The notes: generated from the sequence alone by a model not told the origin. DNA of 64,000 bases from Devosia crocina (GCF_900116545.1 NZ_FPCK01000003.1:434001-498000); one strand, 5' to 3'. Positions 9,486 to 19,166 are shown, counted from the stretch's first letter. A program made the numbers and translations.

Positions 9486-10787
9486 CGGTGCGAATTCAAG
9501 CTCGATCCCGTTTGGCCGCCGCTGGGTCACCCTCCCCTCCCAATGGGCTGCGGCGCTGGGAATTTCGAGCGTCACTTTCTCGGGCAGGTCATTTGGGGGT
9601 GTTACAGACACTTCCGCGCCTTTGTCCCAGAGAGCCCTGACCGTGCAGCTGATGACCGACCGGCGATTGTTGAAGACGAGTTTTCCCGCCTTCAGCACGC
9701 GCCGCCGTTCGACTTCGATCGTGGTGGCGCCGGTTGCACCCCGCCAGCTGATCGCGCGGTTGCGCCCTCCCCGCTTGGCTTCATAAAGCGCCTCGTCCGC
9801 CTTGAGCAGCAAGCGGTCGAGGTCGTCGGTGCTTGGATCGAGCGTGGCGATGCCGAAGCTGGCCGAGGCGATCAGCGGCGGGTGGCTGCCGGGAAAGCGC
9901 AGATCGAGAATGGCGTGGCGCAGCTTTTCGGCGACGGCCATGGCGGCATGCCCATCGGCGTCGGGCAGCAGGATGGCAAATTCTTCGCCCCCCAGACGCC
10001 CGAAGATATCGCTCTGACGCAGGTGCTGGGTCACGGCAGCGGTGACGGCCTTGAGCACGGTGTCGCCTGCGGCATGCCCATAGGTATCGTTGATCGCCTT
10101 GAACTTGTCGATGTCGAACGTGACGGCGCTGAGCTGGGTCCGGTGACGTCGCGCCAACGCTACGAACCTGAGCGCGTCTTCCTTGAAGGCGCGGCGTGTG
10201 GCAATGCCAGTCAGCCCATCGGTGGTGGCGAGCCGGCGCAATTCAAGTTCACTCATGGCGACCTGAGCGAGCCCCTGCAAAATAGCCTCTTCTCGCTCGG
10301 AGAAATCCCGGGGCTGGCTGTCGATGGCGCAAAGCGTCCCGATGTGGTGCCCATCATGCGTCGTCAGTGGAACGCCTGCATAAAAGCGCACGCCCCGTGG
10401 AGCGGTCACCAGAGGGTTGTTCTGAAAGCGCGGATCCTGACTGGCATCGGTAATCACAAGTGGCCGGCCATTGGCGACGACATGTCGGCAGAAGCTGATA
10501 TCGCGTGGAACCTCTCCTTTGTCATTTCCTTGGGCGGCTTTGAACCACTGACGATGGGCGTCGATCAGTGAAACGATGGAGGTTTCCACGCCGAAGACAA
10601 GCCGTATCAGCGTCGCGATGCGGTCAAAAGCCGGCTCGGCTGGTGTGTCGAGGATGTCGTAGCGTTCGACTGCGGCCAGTCGCGCTTCCTCTGCTTGCAA
10701 GGACGGGGATGGTGCTTGTGTCACGGCTGACATGGGGGACTCCGAACCAGCATTGGGTAAGCCTAGACAAGGCAAGGTTTCATTCAT
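9483..10787 (-). CDS. GAF-GGDEF-PilZ diguanylate cyclase
   Basis: This protein is predicted to make cyclic di-GMP from GTP under control of an N-terminal sensory GAF domain (residues about 46-180). The GGDEF domain spans about 186-348 with active-site GGEEF at 266-270. An intact inhibitory site RQSD (257-260), placed five residues before GGEEF, suggests product feedback. Residues 358-434 form a C-terminal PilZ-like domain beginning ERRRVLKAGKLVF. Its second c-di-GMP motif (D/NxSxxG) is degenerate, reading ALWDKG, so ligand binding there is doubtful. No membrane segment is visible. An alternative start, MSAVTQ at 10733, has GGAG upstream and is about equally likely. It is convergent with the ketopantoate-reductase-like gene. 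Confidence 0.88.
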   Translation of the reverse strand: MNETLPCLGLPNAGSESPMSAVTQAPSPSLQAEEARLAAVERYDILDTPAEPAFDRIATLIRLVFGVETSIVSLIDAHRQWFKAAQGNDKGEVPRDISFCRHVVANGRPLVITDASQDPRFQNNPLVTAPRGVRFYAGVPLTTHDGHHIGTLCAIDSQPRDFSEREEAILQGLAQVAMSELELRRLATTDGLTGIATRRAFKEDALRFVALARRHRTQLSAVTFDIDKFKAINDTYGHAAGDTVLKAVTAAVTQHLRQSDIFGRLGGEEFAILLPDADGHAAMAVAEKLRHAILDLRFPGSHPPLIASASFGIATLDPSTDDLDRLLLKADEALYEAKRGGRNRAISWRGATGATTIEVERRRVLKAGKLVFNNRRSVISCTVRALWDKGAEVSVTPPNDLPEKVTLEIPSAAAHWEGRVTQRRPNGIELEFAP

Positions 10788-10847
10788 CCTAACCTTTAGC
10801 TAAGCTTTGTGCCTTTCCTTCGGCAGGCTCGCCTCATCCCGCCGGAC

Positions 10848-10876
10848 TTGCGTTTGCACGCATCAGGGTCTATATG
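10848..10876 (+). promoter_or_regulatory. Candidate sigma-70 promoter of rimP-nusA-ylxR-infB
   Basis: TTGCGT (10848-10853), a 17-bp spacer and TATATG (10871-10876) make a plausible housekeeping promoter about 77 bp upstream of the chosen rimP start. It is the only good match in the gap after the divergent cyclase gene. Confidence 0.45.
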
Positions 10877-10952
10877 AGGCCAACATCATTGCTCTCATTC
10901 AGAGGGTGGGTGCCGCAACCGGCCCCGCTCTTTTTGCTTATTGGGACGGGAA

Positions 10953-11612
10953 TTGACCTTCGATCTCACCGAAAAGCGCTTCATCAAGGAAACTGGCCTC
11001 GAGGCGCGCATTGCCCGCATCGTCGAGCCGGTCGCCAACGATCTCGGCTACGCCCTCGTGCGGATCAAGATTACGCCGGAAAACGGCTGCACGCTGCAGA
11101 TCATGGCCGAGGACAAGAACGGGCGCTTCAACATCAACGATTGCGAAGCGCTTTCCAAGGATCTCTCGCCGGTTCTCGATGTCGAGGATCCGATCGATCG
11201 TGAATATCATCTCGAGGTGTCTTCCGCCGGCATCGACCGGCCCCTCGTGCGCAAACGCGATTTCGAGCGCTATCTCGGCCATGAAGCCAAGGTTGAACTG
11301 CTTGACATGATCAATGGCCGCAAGCGCTTCCGTGGCGATATCCTGGCCGTGGATGACGAAGGCGTCACCATCCGCCTGCCCGATGCGCCGGGCGGCACAA
11401 ATCCCGACCACAAGCTGAGCTTTGCAACCATTGCCGAAGCCAAGCTCGTGATGACCGACAAATTGATGGACATGGCACGCGCCGATCAGGAACTGCATCC
11501 GATCGACGATGACGAGACCGAAACGGTCGAATATGCAGATGCCGACAATGACGACGACACTGCCGGGTCCGAGGACACGGATGGCGTGAATACTCCCGAG
11601 GAGACCAAATAA
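10953..11612 (+). CDS. rimP: Ribosome maturation factor RimP
   Basis: RimP binds the free 30S subunit and assists its late maturation. The N-terminal alpha/beta domain contains ITPENGCTLQIMAEDKNGRFNINDCEALSK, and the region around YHLEVSSAGIDRPLVRKRDFERYLG is the family signature. A C-terminal SH3-like domain is followed by a roughly 40-residue acidic tail rich in D and E. I chose TTG at 10953 because GGGACGGG lies directly upstream; the in-frame TTG at 10941 has no ribosome-binding site. The stop codon abuts the nusA ATG with no gap, so this is the first gene of the rimP-nusA-ylxR-infB operon. Confidence 0.93.
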   Translation: MTFDLTEKRFIKETGLEARIARIVEPVANDLGYALVRIKITPENGCTLQIMAEDKNGRFNINDCEALSKDLSPVLDVEDPIDREYHLEVSSAGIDRPLVRKRDFERYLGHEAKVELLDMINGRKRFRGDILAVDDEGVTIRLPDAPGGTNPDHKLSFATIAEAKLVMTDKLMDMARADQELHPIDDDETETVEYADADNDDDTAGSEDTDGVNTPEETK

Positions 11613-13208
11613 ATGGCCGTTAGTGCGAATCGCCTTGAGCTTTTGCAGATTGCCGATGCCGTCGCTCGCGAAAAGTCGATCGACCGCATGGTGGTGATCG
11701 AGGCCATGCAGGACGCCATGGAAAAGGCCGCCAAGGGCCGCTATGGCGCTGAAACCGAGATCAAGGTCGAGATCAATCCGCGTTCGGGTGAAACCCGTAT
11801 GTGGCGTCTGCTCGAAATCGTCGAGGATGTTGAAGAGCCGTCCCGGCAGGTCAACCTCAAGCTCGCCCAGGTCAAGAACCCGACTGCCAAGATTGGCGAC
11901 TTCCTGACCGAGCCCCTGCCCCCGATGGAATTCGGCCGCATCGCCGCCCAGTCGGCCAAGCAGGTGATCGTGCAGAAGGTGCGCGACGCCGAGCGTGACC
12001 GCATGTTCGAGGAATATACCGGCCGTGTCGGCGAGATCATCAACGGTTCGGTCAAGCGCGTCGAATACGGCAATGTGATCGTCGATCTCGGACGGGGCGA
12101 AGCGATCATCCGTCGCGACGAATTGATCCCGCGCGAAATGTTCCGCTATGGCGATCGCGTGCGCGCCTATATCTACGACGTGCGCCGCGAACAGCGCGGA
12201 CCGCAGATTTTCCTGTCGCGCACCCATCCCCAGTTCATGGCTAAACTGTTCATGCAGGAAGTGCCTGAGATTTATGATGGCGTGATCACCATCCGCTCGA
12301 TCGCTCGCGATCCAGGCTCGCGCGCCAAGATCGCCGTGACCTCCAACGACTCCTCGATCGACCCGGTCGGCGCCTGCGTCGGTATGCGTGGTTCGCGGGT
12401 TCAGGCGGTCGTTGCCGAACTTCAGGGCGAAAAGATCGACATCATTCCCTGGACCGACACCATTGCCGATCTCGTGGTGTCGGCGCTGCAGCCGGCTGAT
12501 GTCGCCAAGGTCGTCCTTGACGAACAGGCCGAGCGCATCGAAGTCGTCGTGCCCGACGAACAGCTCTCGCTCGCCATCGGCCGCCGTGGCCAGAACGTGC
12601 GCCTCGCTTCGCAACTGATCGGCTGGGATATCGACATCCTGACCGAGCAGGAAGAATCCGAGCGCCGTCACAAGGAATTCACCGAACGCTCGACCCTGTT
12701 CATGCAGGCTCTTGACGTTGACGAGATGGTTGCCCAACTATTGGCTTCGGAAGGCTTTTCCTCTGTCGAGGAGCTGGCCTATATCGAACCGGGCGAAATT
12801 GCCTCGATCGACGGATTCGACGAGGAAACCGCCGGGGAAATTCAGAACCGCGCTGCCGAATATCTCAACGAGATCGAACGCAAGTTCGACGAGGAGCGCG
12901 TCGCTCTTGGCGTCGAGGAAGAGCTCTACGACATTCCTGGGCTCAACGCGGCCATGCTCGTCGCGCTCGGCAAGGACGGGGTCAAGTCGGTGGAAGACTT
13001 TGCCGGTTGCGCTGCCGACGACCTCGTCGGCTGGACCGAACGCAAGGACGGGGAAACCAAGCGCTTCGAAGGAACCTTCAAGGACTTCCCCGTGAGCCGC
13101 GAAGAGGCCGAAGACATGATCCTGCAGGCGCGCCTGCGTGCCGGCTGGATCACCGAAGAAGAAGCAGCCGCCGAGCCGGGCGGTGAAGCCGAGGAGGAGG
13201 CGGTCTGA
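11613..13208 (+). CDS. nusA: Transcription termination/antitermination factor NusA
   Basis: NusA binds RNA polymerase and nascent RNA and modulates pausing, termination and antitermination. The 531 residues contain an N-terminal polymerase-binding domain, an S1 domain at about 135-200 ([20 protein letters not shown]), and two KH domains at about 230-345 with the motif [13 protein letters not shown]. Two C-terminal helix-hairpin-helix repeats begin near 365 ([15 protein letters not shown] and [15 protein letters not shown]), as is typical of proteobacteria. It is encoded immediately after rimP and 24 bp before ylxR. Confidence 0.97.
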   Translation: MAVSANRLELLQIADAVAREKSIDRMVVIEAMQDAMEKAAKGRYGAETEIKVEINPRSGETRMWRLLEIVEDVEEPSRQVNLKLAQVKNPTAKIGDFLTEPLPPMEFGRIAAQSAKQVIVQKVRDAERDRMFEEYTGRVGEIINGSVKRVEYGNVIVDLGRGEAIIRRDELIPREMFRYGDRVRAYIYDVRREQRGPQIFLSRTHPQFMAKLFMQEVPEIYDGVITIRSIARDPGSRAKIAVTSNDSSIDPVGACVGMRGSRVQAVVAELQGEKIDIIPWTDTIADLVVSALQPADVAKVVLDEQAERIEVVVPDEQLSLAIGRRGQNVRLASQLIGWDIDILTEQEESERRHKEFTERSTLFMQALDVDEMVAQLLASEGFSSVEELAYIEPGEIASIDGFDEETAGEIQNRAAEYLNEIERKFDEERVALGVEEELYDIPGLNAAMLVALGKDGVKSVEDFAGCAADDLVGWTERKDGETKRFEGTFKDFPVSREEAEDMILQARLRAGWITEEEAAAEPGGEAEEEAV

Positions 13209-13232
13209 GGACCGCCTTCTTGAGGTGATGTC

Positions 13233-13922
13233 TTGCCCCGGCGCGTCGAAACTGTAAGGACCTGTGCTCTCACCCGGCTCGAAAAGCCGGTCGAGGACCT
13301 GATCCGCTTTGTGCTGGGGCCTGATGGCACCATCGTTCCCGATACCGAGGCGCGCGCCGAGGGTCGGGGCGTGTGGATCAGCCTTAGCCACCAGGCTGTT
13401 GCCGAGGCGGTGCGCAAGAAAGCTTTTGCGCGCAGCCTCAAGGAAAATGTCGCCGTGCCGCCGGATCTGGCCGATCTGACCCGGCTGCGCCTCGAACAGC
13501 GATTTGCCTCGGCCCTCGCCATGGCGCGCAAGGCCGGACAATTCACCTCCGGCGGCATGAAGGTGAAGGCCGCGATCGAAGCGGGACAGATCATCGCCCT
13601 CCTCAGCGCCACCGATGGTGCCGATGATGGCAAGAACAAGATGCTGGGGGCTCTGCGCGCCCTCAATCACGCCCGTCGAGAGGGCAGCGCAGCCGGCGCC
13701 CAGGTGCCTCATTTCGAATTGCTCTCAAGCACGCAATTGGGTTTGGCACTTGGACTAGAAAATGTGATACATGCTGCCCTCATGACCGGGGCGGCAGCCC
13801 AATCGGCACTGGAAAAGGCCAATAGACTGGCCCGCTACACTGCCAATCCGCTGGAGAAGAACACCGACCGCCCTGCGGCGTCCGGTGTGCTTTTGCCCGT
13901 GGAACAGGACGAAAGACGATAG
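13233..13922 (+). CDS. YlxR-L7Ae-like RNA-binding protein (DUF448)
   Basis: The first 90 residues or so form a YlxR (DUF448) domain, recognisable from RTCALTRLEKPVEDLIRFV and GRGVWIS. The C-terminal half (about 95-195) resembles an L7Ae/L30e-type RNA-binding domain with the helix ALAMARKAGQFTSGGMKVKAAI. This two-part architecture is usual for the gene between nusA and infB in alphaproteobacteria. The biochemical role is unsettled; ribosome or RNase P association has been proposed for YlxR. Start is TTG at 13233 with GAGGTGA upstream. The gene ends 6 bp before infB. Confidence 0.85.
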   Translation: MPRRVETVRTCALTRLEKPVEDLIRFVLGPDGTIVPDTEARAEGRGVWISLSHQAVAEAVRKKAFARSLKENVAVPPDLADLTRLRLEQRFASALAMARKAGQFTSGGMKVKAAIEAGQIIALLSATDGADDGKNKMLGALRALNHARREGSAAGAQVPHFELLSSTQLGLALGLENVIHAALMTGAAAQSALEKANRLARYTANPLEKNTDRPAASGVLLPVEQDERR

Positions 13923-13928
13923 GAACAC

Positions 13929-16748
13929 ATGGCTGATAACGACGACAAGCGTTCTGACGATACTGGCGCCAAGAAGACGCTGACCCTCAAGGGCGGTCCG
14001 GGTCTCGGGAATCGCGCCGGCACGTCGCGCGGTCCCTCGCGCTCGACGGTGGTCGTGGAAAAGCGCACCCGCGTGGTGTCCAAGCCCGGCGCACCGGCTG
14101 GTGGGCCGCCCGCTGGCGGTGGACGTCCCCAGGGTGGGCGTCCCGGCCAGGGCCGCCCCATGCAGAATCAACAGCGTGCCCCGCTGGGTCTGTCGGCTGC
14201 CGAAGCCGAAGCCCGCCGCCAGGCCCTGGCTCTGGCCGGAGCCCGCGCTGCAGAAGACAAGGAGCGCTTCGCTGCTGAAGAAGCCCGCCGGATCGAGGAC
14301 GACAACCGTCGCCGCCAGATCCGCGAGGAAGCTGCGCGCCAGGAAGAAGAGCGCCGTCAGGCCGACGAGGCTCGCCGCACCGAGGAAGAGGCTGCGGCCC
14401 GTGCCGCCGCCGCCCAGCCGCGTGAGCCCGAACCCACCCGCGAACCCTATGTGCCGGCCAGCCAGCGCAATCCCGGCCCGAGCCAGGTGCGTACTGTCGC
14501 CGGCCGTCCGGGCCAGGCGAGCCGTCCCCAGCGCAATGAGCGTCCGGCCGTGCGCCCCGAGGGCGACCGTTCGGCACGTCCAGCCGGCGATCGTCCAGGC
14601 GGCGAGCGCCGCCCGGCCGGTGCCGCGGGCGCGCGTCCCGGTGCCCCCGGCGCCCGTCCCGGTTTCGACCGTCGCCCTGGTGGCGCCGGCATGGCTCCGA
14701 TCGGCAATGTGCCCCCTGCTCCGCCCAGCGAAGCCGATGGCCGCCGCATGCGCACCGGCGCGCCCCAGCACCGCCCGACCACCGAAGCGGAACTGGAAAA
14801 TGCCCGCCGCGCTTCGCGCGCACAGCCCGAGCGCCCGACCCGCCGCAGCGGCGATGATTCCAACGCTCGCGGCCGTCTGACGCTGTCGAGCGCCACGACC
14901 GAGAACGATCGCGATCGCGGTCCCTCGCTTGCGGCCATGAAGCGGCGTCGCGACAAGAAGATGGGCCGCAACCAGCAGGATGCGCCCAAGCTCAGCCGCG
15001 AAGTGGTCATTCCGGAAGTCATCACGGTGGGCGAACTCGCCAACCGTATGGCTGAACGCTCCGTCACCGTCATCAAGATGCTGATGCAGCAAGGCCAGAT
15101 GGCCAAGATCACCGATGTTCTCGATGCCGATACGGCTGAACTGATCGCCAGCGAACTCGGCCACACCGTCAAGCGTGTTTCGGAGGCCGACGTCGAAGAA
15201 GGTCTCTTCGACATCCCATCCGACGATAAGGCCGAGGATCTGACCGATCGTGCGCCGGTCGTGACCATTATGGGTCACGTCGACCACGGCAAGACCTCGC
15301 TGCTCGACGCGATCCGCGAAGCCAATGTGGTTTCGGGCGAAGCCGGTGGCATCACCCAGCATATCGGCGCTTATCAGGTCGAAAAGAACGGCACCAAGAT
15401 CACCTTCCTCGACACCCCGGGCCACGAGGCGTTCACCGCCATGCGTGCCCGCGGCGCCCAGGCGACCGATATCGCGGTTCTGGTGGTGGCGGCCGATGAC
15501 GGCGTGATGCCCCAGACCATTGAATCCATCAAGCACGCCAAGGCGGCCGGTGTTCCGATCATCGTGGCCATCAACAAGATGGACAAGCCGGAAGCCAATC
15601 CCCAGCGTGTGCGCACCGAACTGCTTCAGCACGAAGTGTTCGTGGAATCGATGGGCGGCGAAGTGCTCGATGTTGAAGTTTCGGCCAAGACCCAGGCCGG
15701 TCTCGACAAGCTGCTTGAAACCATCCTCCTGCAGGCCGAAGTGCTCGAGCTCAAGGTCGCCCGTGATGGTCGTGCCGAGGGTATCGTCGTTGAAGCCAAG
15801 CTTGATCGCGGCCGCGGCGCCGTGGCCACGGTTCTCGTCCAGCGCGGTACGCTGCGCGTCGGCGATATTCTCGTGGCCGGCACCGAATTCGCCAAGGTTC
15901 GAGCGCTGATCAACGACAAGGGCGAGCAGGTCAAGGAAGCCGGTCCTTCGGTTCCGGTGGAAGTCCTCGGCTTTACCGGCGTGCCCTCGGCCGGCGATCG
16001 CTGCTCGGTCGTTGAAACCGAAGCTCGTGCCCGCGAAGTCACCGAATACCGTCAGCGCGCCATCCGTGAGAAGACGGCTGGCGGCGGCGCCACCAGCCTC
16101 GAGCAGATGATGAATCAGCTCAAGGCCTCGGGCATCGCCAAGTTCCCGCTGATCATCAAGGGTGACGTGCAGGGTTCGGTCGAAGCCATCGTGGCCAGCC
16201 TTGAAAAGCTCGGCACCGACGAGGTTTCCGCGCAGATCCTGCATCAGGGCGTCGGTGGAATCACCGAGTCGGATGTAACCCTGGCGACAGCTTCGAAAGC
16301 CATCATCATCGGCTTCAACGTTCGCGCCAACAAGCAGGCCGCCGATCTCGCCACGCGCGAAGGCATCGAAATCCGCTACTACAACATCATCTACGACCTC
16401 GTGGATGACGTGAAGAATGCCATGTCCGGTCTTCTGGCGCCTGAGCGTCGCGAAACCTTCATCGGCTATGCGGAAATCCTCGAAGTCTTCCAGATCACCA
16501 AGGTGGGCAAGGTTGCCGGCTGCCGGGTCACCGAAGGCATCGTCGAGCGTGGCGCTGGGGTGCGTCTCCTCCGCGACAACGTCGTCATCCACCAGGGCAA
16601 GCTCAAGACGCTCAAGCGCTTCAAGGACGAGGTCAAGGACGTTCAGACCGGCCAGGAATGCGGCATGGCCTTCGAAAACTACGAAGACATTCGCCAGGGC
16701 GACGTCATTGAATGCTTCCGCGTCGAGACGGTTCAGCGCTCGCTCTAA
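13929..16748 (+). CDS. infB: Translation initiation factor IF-2
   Basis: IF-2 is the GTPase that delivers fMet-tRNA to the 30S subunit and promotes subunit joining. The roughly 440-residue N-terminal region is low-complexity: charged helical RRQAEEAR-type stretches followed by Pro/Gly/Arg-rich sequence. It ends in an IF2_N domain near 355-410. The G1 motif GHVDHGKTS is at about 448-456, followed by DTPGHEAF and the NKMD guanine-specificity motif. Domains II-IV follow, ending [13 protein letters not shown] and the C2 domain. AGGA precedes the ATG. A strong terminator follows the stop, so the operon ends here rather than continuing into rbfA-truB. Confidence 0.97.
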   Translation: MADNDDKRSDDTGAKKTLTLKGGPGLGNRAGTSRGPSRSTVVVEKRTRVVSKPGAPAGGPPAGGGRPQGGRPGQGRPMQNQQRAPLGLSAAEAEARRQALALAGARAAEDKERFAAEEARRIEDDNRRRQIREEAARQEEERRQADEARRTEEEAAARAAAAQPREPEPTREPYVPASQRNPGPSQVRTVAGRPGQASRPQRNERPAVRPEGDRSARPAGDRPGGERRPAGAAGARPGAPGARPGFDRRPGGAGMAPIGNVPPAPPSEADGRRMRTGAPQHRPTTEAELENARRASRAQPERPTRRSGDDSNARGRLTLSSATTENDRDRGPSLAAMKRRRDKKMGRNQQDAPKLSREVVIPEVITVGELANRMAERSVTVIKMLMQQGQMAKITDVLDADTAELIASELGHTVKRVSEADVEEGLFDIPSDDKAEDLTDRAPVVTIMGHVDHGKTSLLDAIREANVVSGEAGGITQHIGAYQVEKNGTKITFLDTPGHEAFTAMRARGAQATDIAVLVVAADDGVMPQTIESIKHAKAAGVPIIVAINKMDKPEANPQRVRTELLQHEVFVESMGGEVLDVEVSAKTQAGLDKLLETILLQAEVLELKVARDGRAEGIVVEAKLDRGRGAVATVLVQRGTLRVGDILVAGTEFAKVRALINDKGEQVKEAGPSVPVEVLGFTGVPSAGDRCSVVETEARAREVTEYRQRAIREKTAGGGATSLEQMMNQLKASGIAKFPLIIKGDVQGSVEAIVASLEKLGTDEVSAQILHQGVGGITESDVTLATASKAIIIGFNVRANKQAADLATREGIEIRYYNIIYDLVDDVKNAMSGLLAPERRETFIGYAEILEVFQITKVGKVAGCRVTEGIVERGAGVRLLRDNVVIHQGKLKTLKRFKDEVKDVQTGQECGMAFENYEDIRQGDVIECFRVETVQRSL

Positions 16749-16770
16749 GGGTGATACCGGAAAAGATCTG

Positions 16771-16799
16771 AAAGGGCGCAGCGCGAGCTGCGCCCTTTT
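16771..16799 (+). terminator. Intrinsic terminator after infB
   Basis: AAAGGGCGCAG (16771-16781) pairs with CTGCGCCCTTT (16788-16798) across a six-base loop, with TTTT at the 3' side. It lies 22 bp after the infB stop and closes the rimP-infB operon. Confidence 0.9.
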
Positions 16800-16865
16800 C
16801 GTTCAGCCTCTGCTGACGCAATCTGACGGCGGTTTGGTCTCCTCTGCCTCCATAGGAGAACAGAT

Positions 16866-17429
16866 ATGCAGCCCATCACCATCATTCTGACCGACCGCTA
16901 TTCCGATTGGGAAATTGGCCATCTTGCAGGTCTGGGGGGCGCGTTCTTCGGAGCCGATCTTCGCTTCGTTTCGCCCTCAGGGGGCGCCCTGCGCTCGGTT
17001 GCCGGGCTGCCTCTCAGCGAAACGGCGCGCTTCGAGCCGCAAGAAAGCGGCGTCGTCGTGATCTGCGGCAGCCCGGTCTGGGAGGGGCAGGGCGCCCCCG
17101 ACATCGGTGTCCCTTTACGCCAAAGCCTTGCCAATGGCTGCGTCCTTGCCGGCATTTGCGGCGGCACCATTGCCTTGGCGCGGGCCGGCCTTCTGGATGA
17201 GGTCGCCCATACCTCCAACGGCCCCGGCTATCTCGACCAGTTGGTGCCAGGCTACCGCGGCCAAAGCCGCTACGTCGATCAGAGCGGGGCGCTACGCGAC
17301 GGAAACCTCATTACGGCCCCTGCCCCCGCGCCAGCCAGCTTTGCCTATGAGGTGCTCGTCGCAGCCGGTCTTGACCGCGCAGCCGCCCAGCAGATCCCCG
17401 ATATGCTGGCACGTGAACACCAAGCTTGA
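16866..17429 (+). CDS. DJ-1/PfpI family (class I glutamine amidotransferase-like) protein
   Basis: This 187-residue cytoplasmic protein has the DJ-1/PfpI flavodoxin-like fold. The nucleophile elbow is AGICGGT with Cys98, and an acidic residue near the N terminus (DWE, 14-16) is placed like the family's conserved Glu. Members include glyoxalase III/deglycase, isonitrile hydratase and protease-like enzymes, and the sequence does not distinguish them. AGGAG precedes the ATG. It stands alone after the infB terminator, where rbfA would be expected in related genomes. The coding sequence looks ordinary for the region. Confidence 0.82.
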   Translation: MQPITIILTDRYSDWEIGHLAGLGGAFFGADLRFVSPSGGALRSVAGLPLSETARFEPQESGVVVICGSPVWEGQGAPDIGVPLRQSLANGCVLAGICGGTIALARAGLLDEVAHTSNGPGYLDQLVPGYRGQSRYVDQSGALRDGNLITAPAPAPASFAYEVLVAAGLDRAAAQQIPDMLAREHQA

Positions 17430-17490
17430 AAGGAATCGGCAAAGAGCTCGCTGCGGCAGTCACCGTTGCAGCGCTTCGCTGCCGCGCAAA

Positions 17491-17523
17491 GAAAAGAGCC
17501 CGCCCCTTTTGCAAGGAGCGGGC
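17491..17523 (-). terminator. Intrinsic terminator downstream of the L,D-transpeptidase gene
   Basis: On the minus strand, GCCCGC (17523-17518) pairs with GCGGGC (17503-17498), followed by TCTTTTC. It lies about 150 nt after the transpeptidase stop, leaving a long 3' UTR that also holds an 8-bp hairpin, GTGCGTTC/GAACGCAC (17646-17666). Confidence 0.75.
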
Positions 17524-17676
17524 CCAAGGTGCCGGAAGCGGGTGACTACGGTTTGAACCGCGGCCGGCAGTGGCTTTGGAGGATCGAGATGGGAACCCAG
17601 GAGGTTCCTGCCCTGATCATCCACCAGCATGATTGCACCGACATTGTGCGTTCCCGATGAACGCACCGCGGCAGAA

Positions 17677-18327
17677 TCATGCGTTGATGACGGTGACGCG
17701 CGTGCCCGAGGGAACGCGAGCATAAAGATCGATAATGTCCTGGTTCATCAGGCGGATACATCCCGAAGAGACATTGGTCCCGATCGTATAGGGTTCGGTC
17801 GTGCCATGGATACGGAAAAGCGTGTCCGCACCGTTTCTATACAGATAAAGCGCGCGCGGGCCGAGCGGGTTCTCCGGGCCGGGGCCCATGCCGCCGGCAT
17901 AGGGGCCGTAGCGCTCGGGCTCGCGGCGGATCATCGACTGCGTCGGGGTCCAGCGTGGCCAGGCAGCCTTGCGGCCGATCGTGGCATTGCCGCGGAACAC
18001 CAGTGCCTCGTCCTTGCCCACGCCGATGCCGTAGCGCAGCGCGCGGTTGTTTTCCATCACGAGATAGAGATAGTGCGCCGGGGTATCAACAACGATCGTC
18101 CCGGGACGCTCGCTTGTCATATAGGGCACTTCCTGGCGCCACCACTTGGGGTCGACACGCCGCAGGTCCATGCCGGCCACGGGATATGGCTCGTTGGTCA
18201 CCGGGCCATACATGCGCAGGTAATAGGGATCGATGACCGGTTCCTGCACCACCGGCTGGCGGGTGGAAGAACAGGCAGCCAGGGCGGTTGCGGACAGGCC
18301 AATGAGGAACAGGCGGCGAGAAATCAA
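17677..18327 (-). CDS. L,D-transpeptidase (YkuD domain) lipoprotein
   Basis: L,D-transpeptidases make 3-3 peptidoglycan crosslinks or attach proteins to the wall in the periplasm. The N terminus is a lipoprotein signal: charged ISRR, a hydrophobic stretch and the lipobox LAAC with Cys19. The YkuD domain covers about 75-215. Its catalytic motif is HGTTEP followed by SSGCIRL with the nucleophile Cys190. The 216-residue length and the motif GIGVGKDEALVFRG fit the ErfK/YbiS/YnhG type common in Hyphomicrobiales. It is divergent from an unknown membrane protein, with many inverted repeats between them, and ends in a minus-strand terminator. Confidence 0.9.
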   Translation of the reverse strand: MISRRLFLIGLSATALAACSSTRQPVVQEPVIDPYYLRMYGPVTNEPYPVAGMDLRRVDPKWWRQEVPYMTSERPGTIVVDTPAHYLYLVMENNRALRYGIGVGKDEALVFRGNATIGRKAAWPRWTPTQSMIRREPERYGPYAGGMGPGPENPLGPRALYLYRNGADTLFRIHGTTEPYTIGTNVSSGCIRLMNQDIIDLYARVPSGTRVTVINA

Positions 18328-18395
18328 AACAAACCTCGGTCAACGGGAAGAGAAGGGGCGGGCTGATCCCGCGTCGTCCTCATGAATAAACGCTT

Positions 18396-18544
18396 CTGCC
18401 GCTTAACGTGGCACGAATGCGGCAGTTCCTCGCCGCAATGTGATCACAGTTGCAACTGTTGCCCAATTCACACAGGTCTCACGTGCCTGTGAAGCCGAGG
18501 GAACGTAAACCGCAGCGCGGCAAAGACTTTCCGCCATGTTTACG
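18396..18544. promoter_or_regulatory. Cluster of inverted repeats in a divergent intergenic region
   Basis: The 251-bp gap between the transpeptidase and membrane-protein genes holds five inverted repeats. They are CTGCCGC/GCGGCAG (18396-18402 and 18419-18425), TGTGATCACA (18439-18448), CAGTTGCAACTG (18447-18458), CACAGG/CCTGTG (18471-18476 and 18486-18491) and CGTAAAC/GTTTACG (18504-18510 and 18538-18544). Such density suggests regulator binding or a structured leader; no regulator can be named. Confidence 0.4.
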
Positions 18545-18578
18545 GCAGTCTCCGCCGAAACCGCTTCGGAGTGTAACC

Positions 18579-19142
18579 GTGGATCTCGCAGACCTTCAAC
18601 TCTATGTTCGCCTGATTTCCGGCACGATTCTGGGCCTGACCGTCGGCAAGCTTCTCAGCGGCTCCGCCAAGTTCATCCAGCATCCGAACAAGAACCGAAT
18701 CAATTGGCTGCACGGGCTCTGGATTGCCTTCCTCTTCGCCGCCGTGGTGATTTTCTGGTGGCAGGAAGCGCTGAGTTTTTCGCGCGTCACCTGGACCTTT
18801 CCGCTTTACGCCTTCCAGATCGCTTATTGTGGCAGCTTCCTCTTCATCGCCTCGGTGCTTCTGCCCGACGACGTCGATGGATACGAAAGCCATTACGCCT
18901 ATCTGATCGCCCGGCGACACTGGCTCTATGGCGCCCTGATCCTGAGCTATCTGCTCGGCATCGGCAATGAGATCATCAAATGGGGCTGGGAAGACCTTTT
19001 CGTTTCGCCCGAATATATCATCATCAATCTGGTTGTTATCGGACTGCTGGTGTCGGGCATGGTGTTTAACGGGCGGCGGTTGCACCTTTCCATCGCTGCG
19101 CTCTTTCTGCTGATGGCGCTAGCAACCGGCCTTCTGGAATAA
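18579..19142 (+). CDS. Unknown multi-pass membrane protein
   Basis: I do not recognise this 187-residue protein. It has about five to six hydrophobic segments: near residues 8-26, 45-62, 70-98 (with the aromatic run WIAFLFAAVVIFWW just before), 118-138, 145-162 and 168-186. Between them are short charged loops, one acidic loop DDVDGYESHY and a conserved-looking NEIIKWGWEDLF. No catalytic motif is visible. I chose GTG at 18579, which has GGAG seven bases upstream; the longer open frame from 18450 is not membrane-like and lacks a good site. It is monocistronic, facing pnp, with inverted repeats upstream. Confidence 0.7.
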   Translation: MDLADLQLYVRLISGTILGLTVGKLLSGSAKFIQHPNKNRINWLHGLWIAFLFAAVVIFWWQEALSFSRVTWTFPLYAFQIAYCGSFLFIASVLLPDDVDGYESHYAYLIARRHWLYGALILSYLLGIGNEIIKWGWEDLFVSPEYIIINLVVIGLLVSGMVFNGRRLHLSIAALFLLMALATGLLE

Positions 19143-19166
19143 AAAAGGCCCGGATCGCTCCGGGCC
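19141..19166 (-). terminator. Intrinsic terminator of pnp
   Basis: GGCCCGGA and TCCGGGCC (19147-19154 and 19159-19166) form a perfect 8-bp stem with a four-base loop. On the minus strand it is followed by six T residues (19146-19141), 25 nt after the pnp stop. Confidence 0.88.

Noticed and set aside
13755-16592. Minus-strand open frame of 945 codons opposite infB
   Set aside because: Shadow of infB, driven by its repetitive codon use.
17460-17723. 87-codon minus-strand open frame over the end of the transpeptidase gene
   Set aside because: It overlaps the transpeptidase and runs through the intrinsic terminator at 17491-17523.
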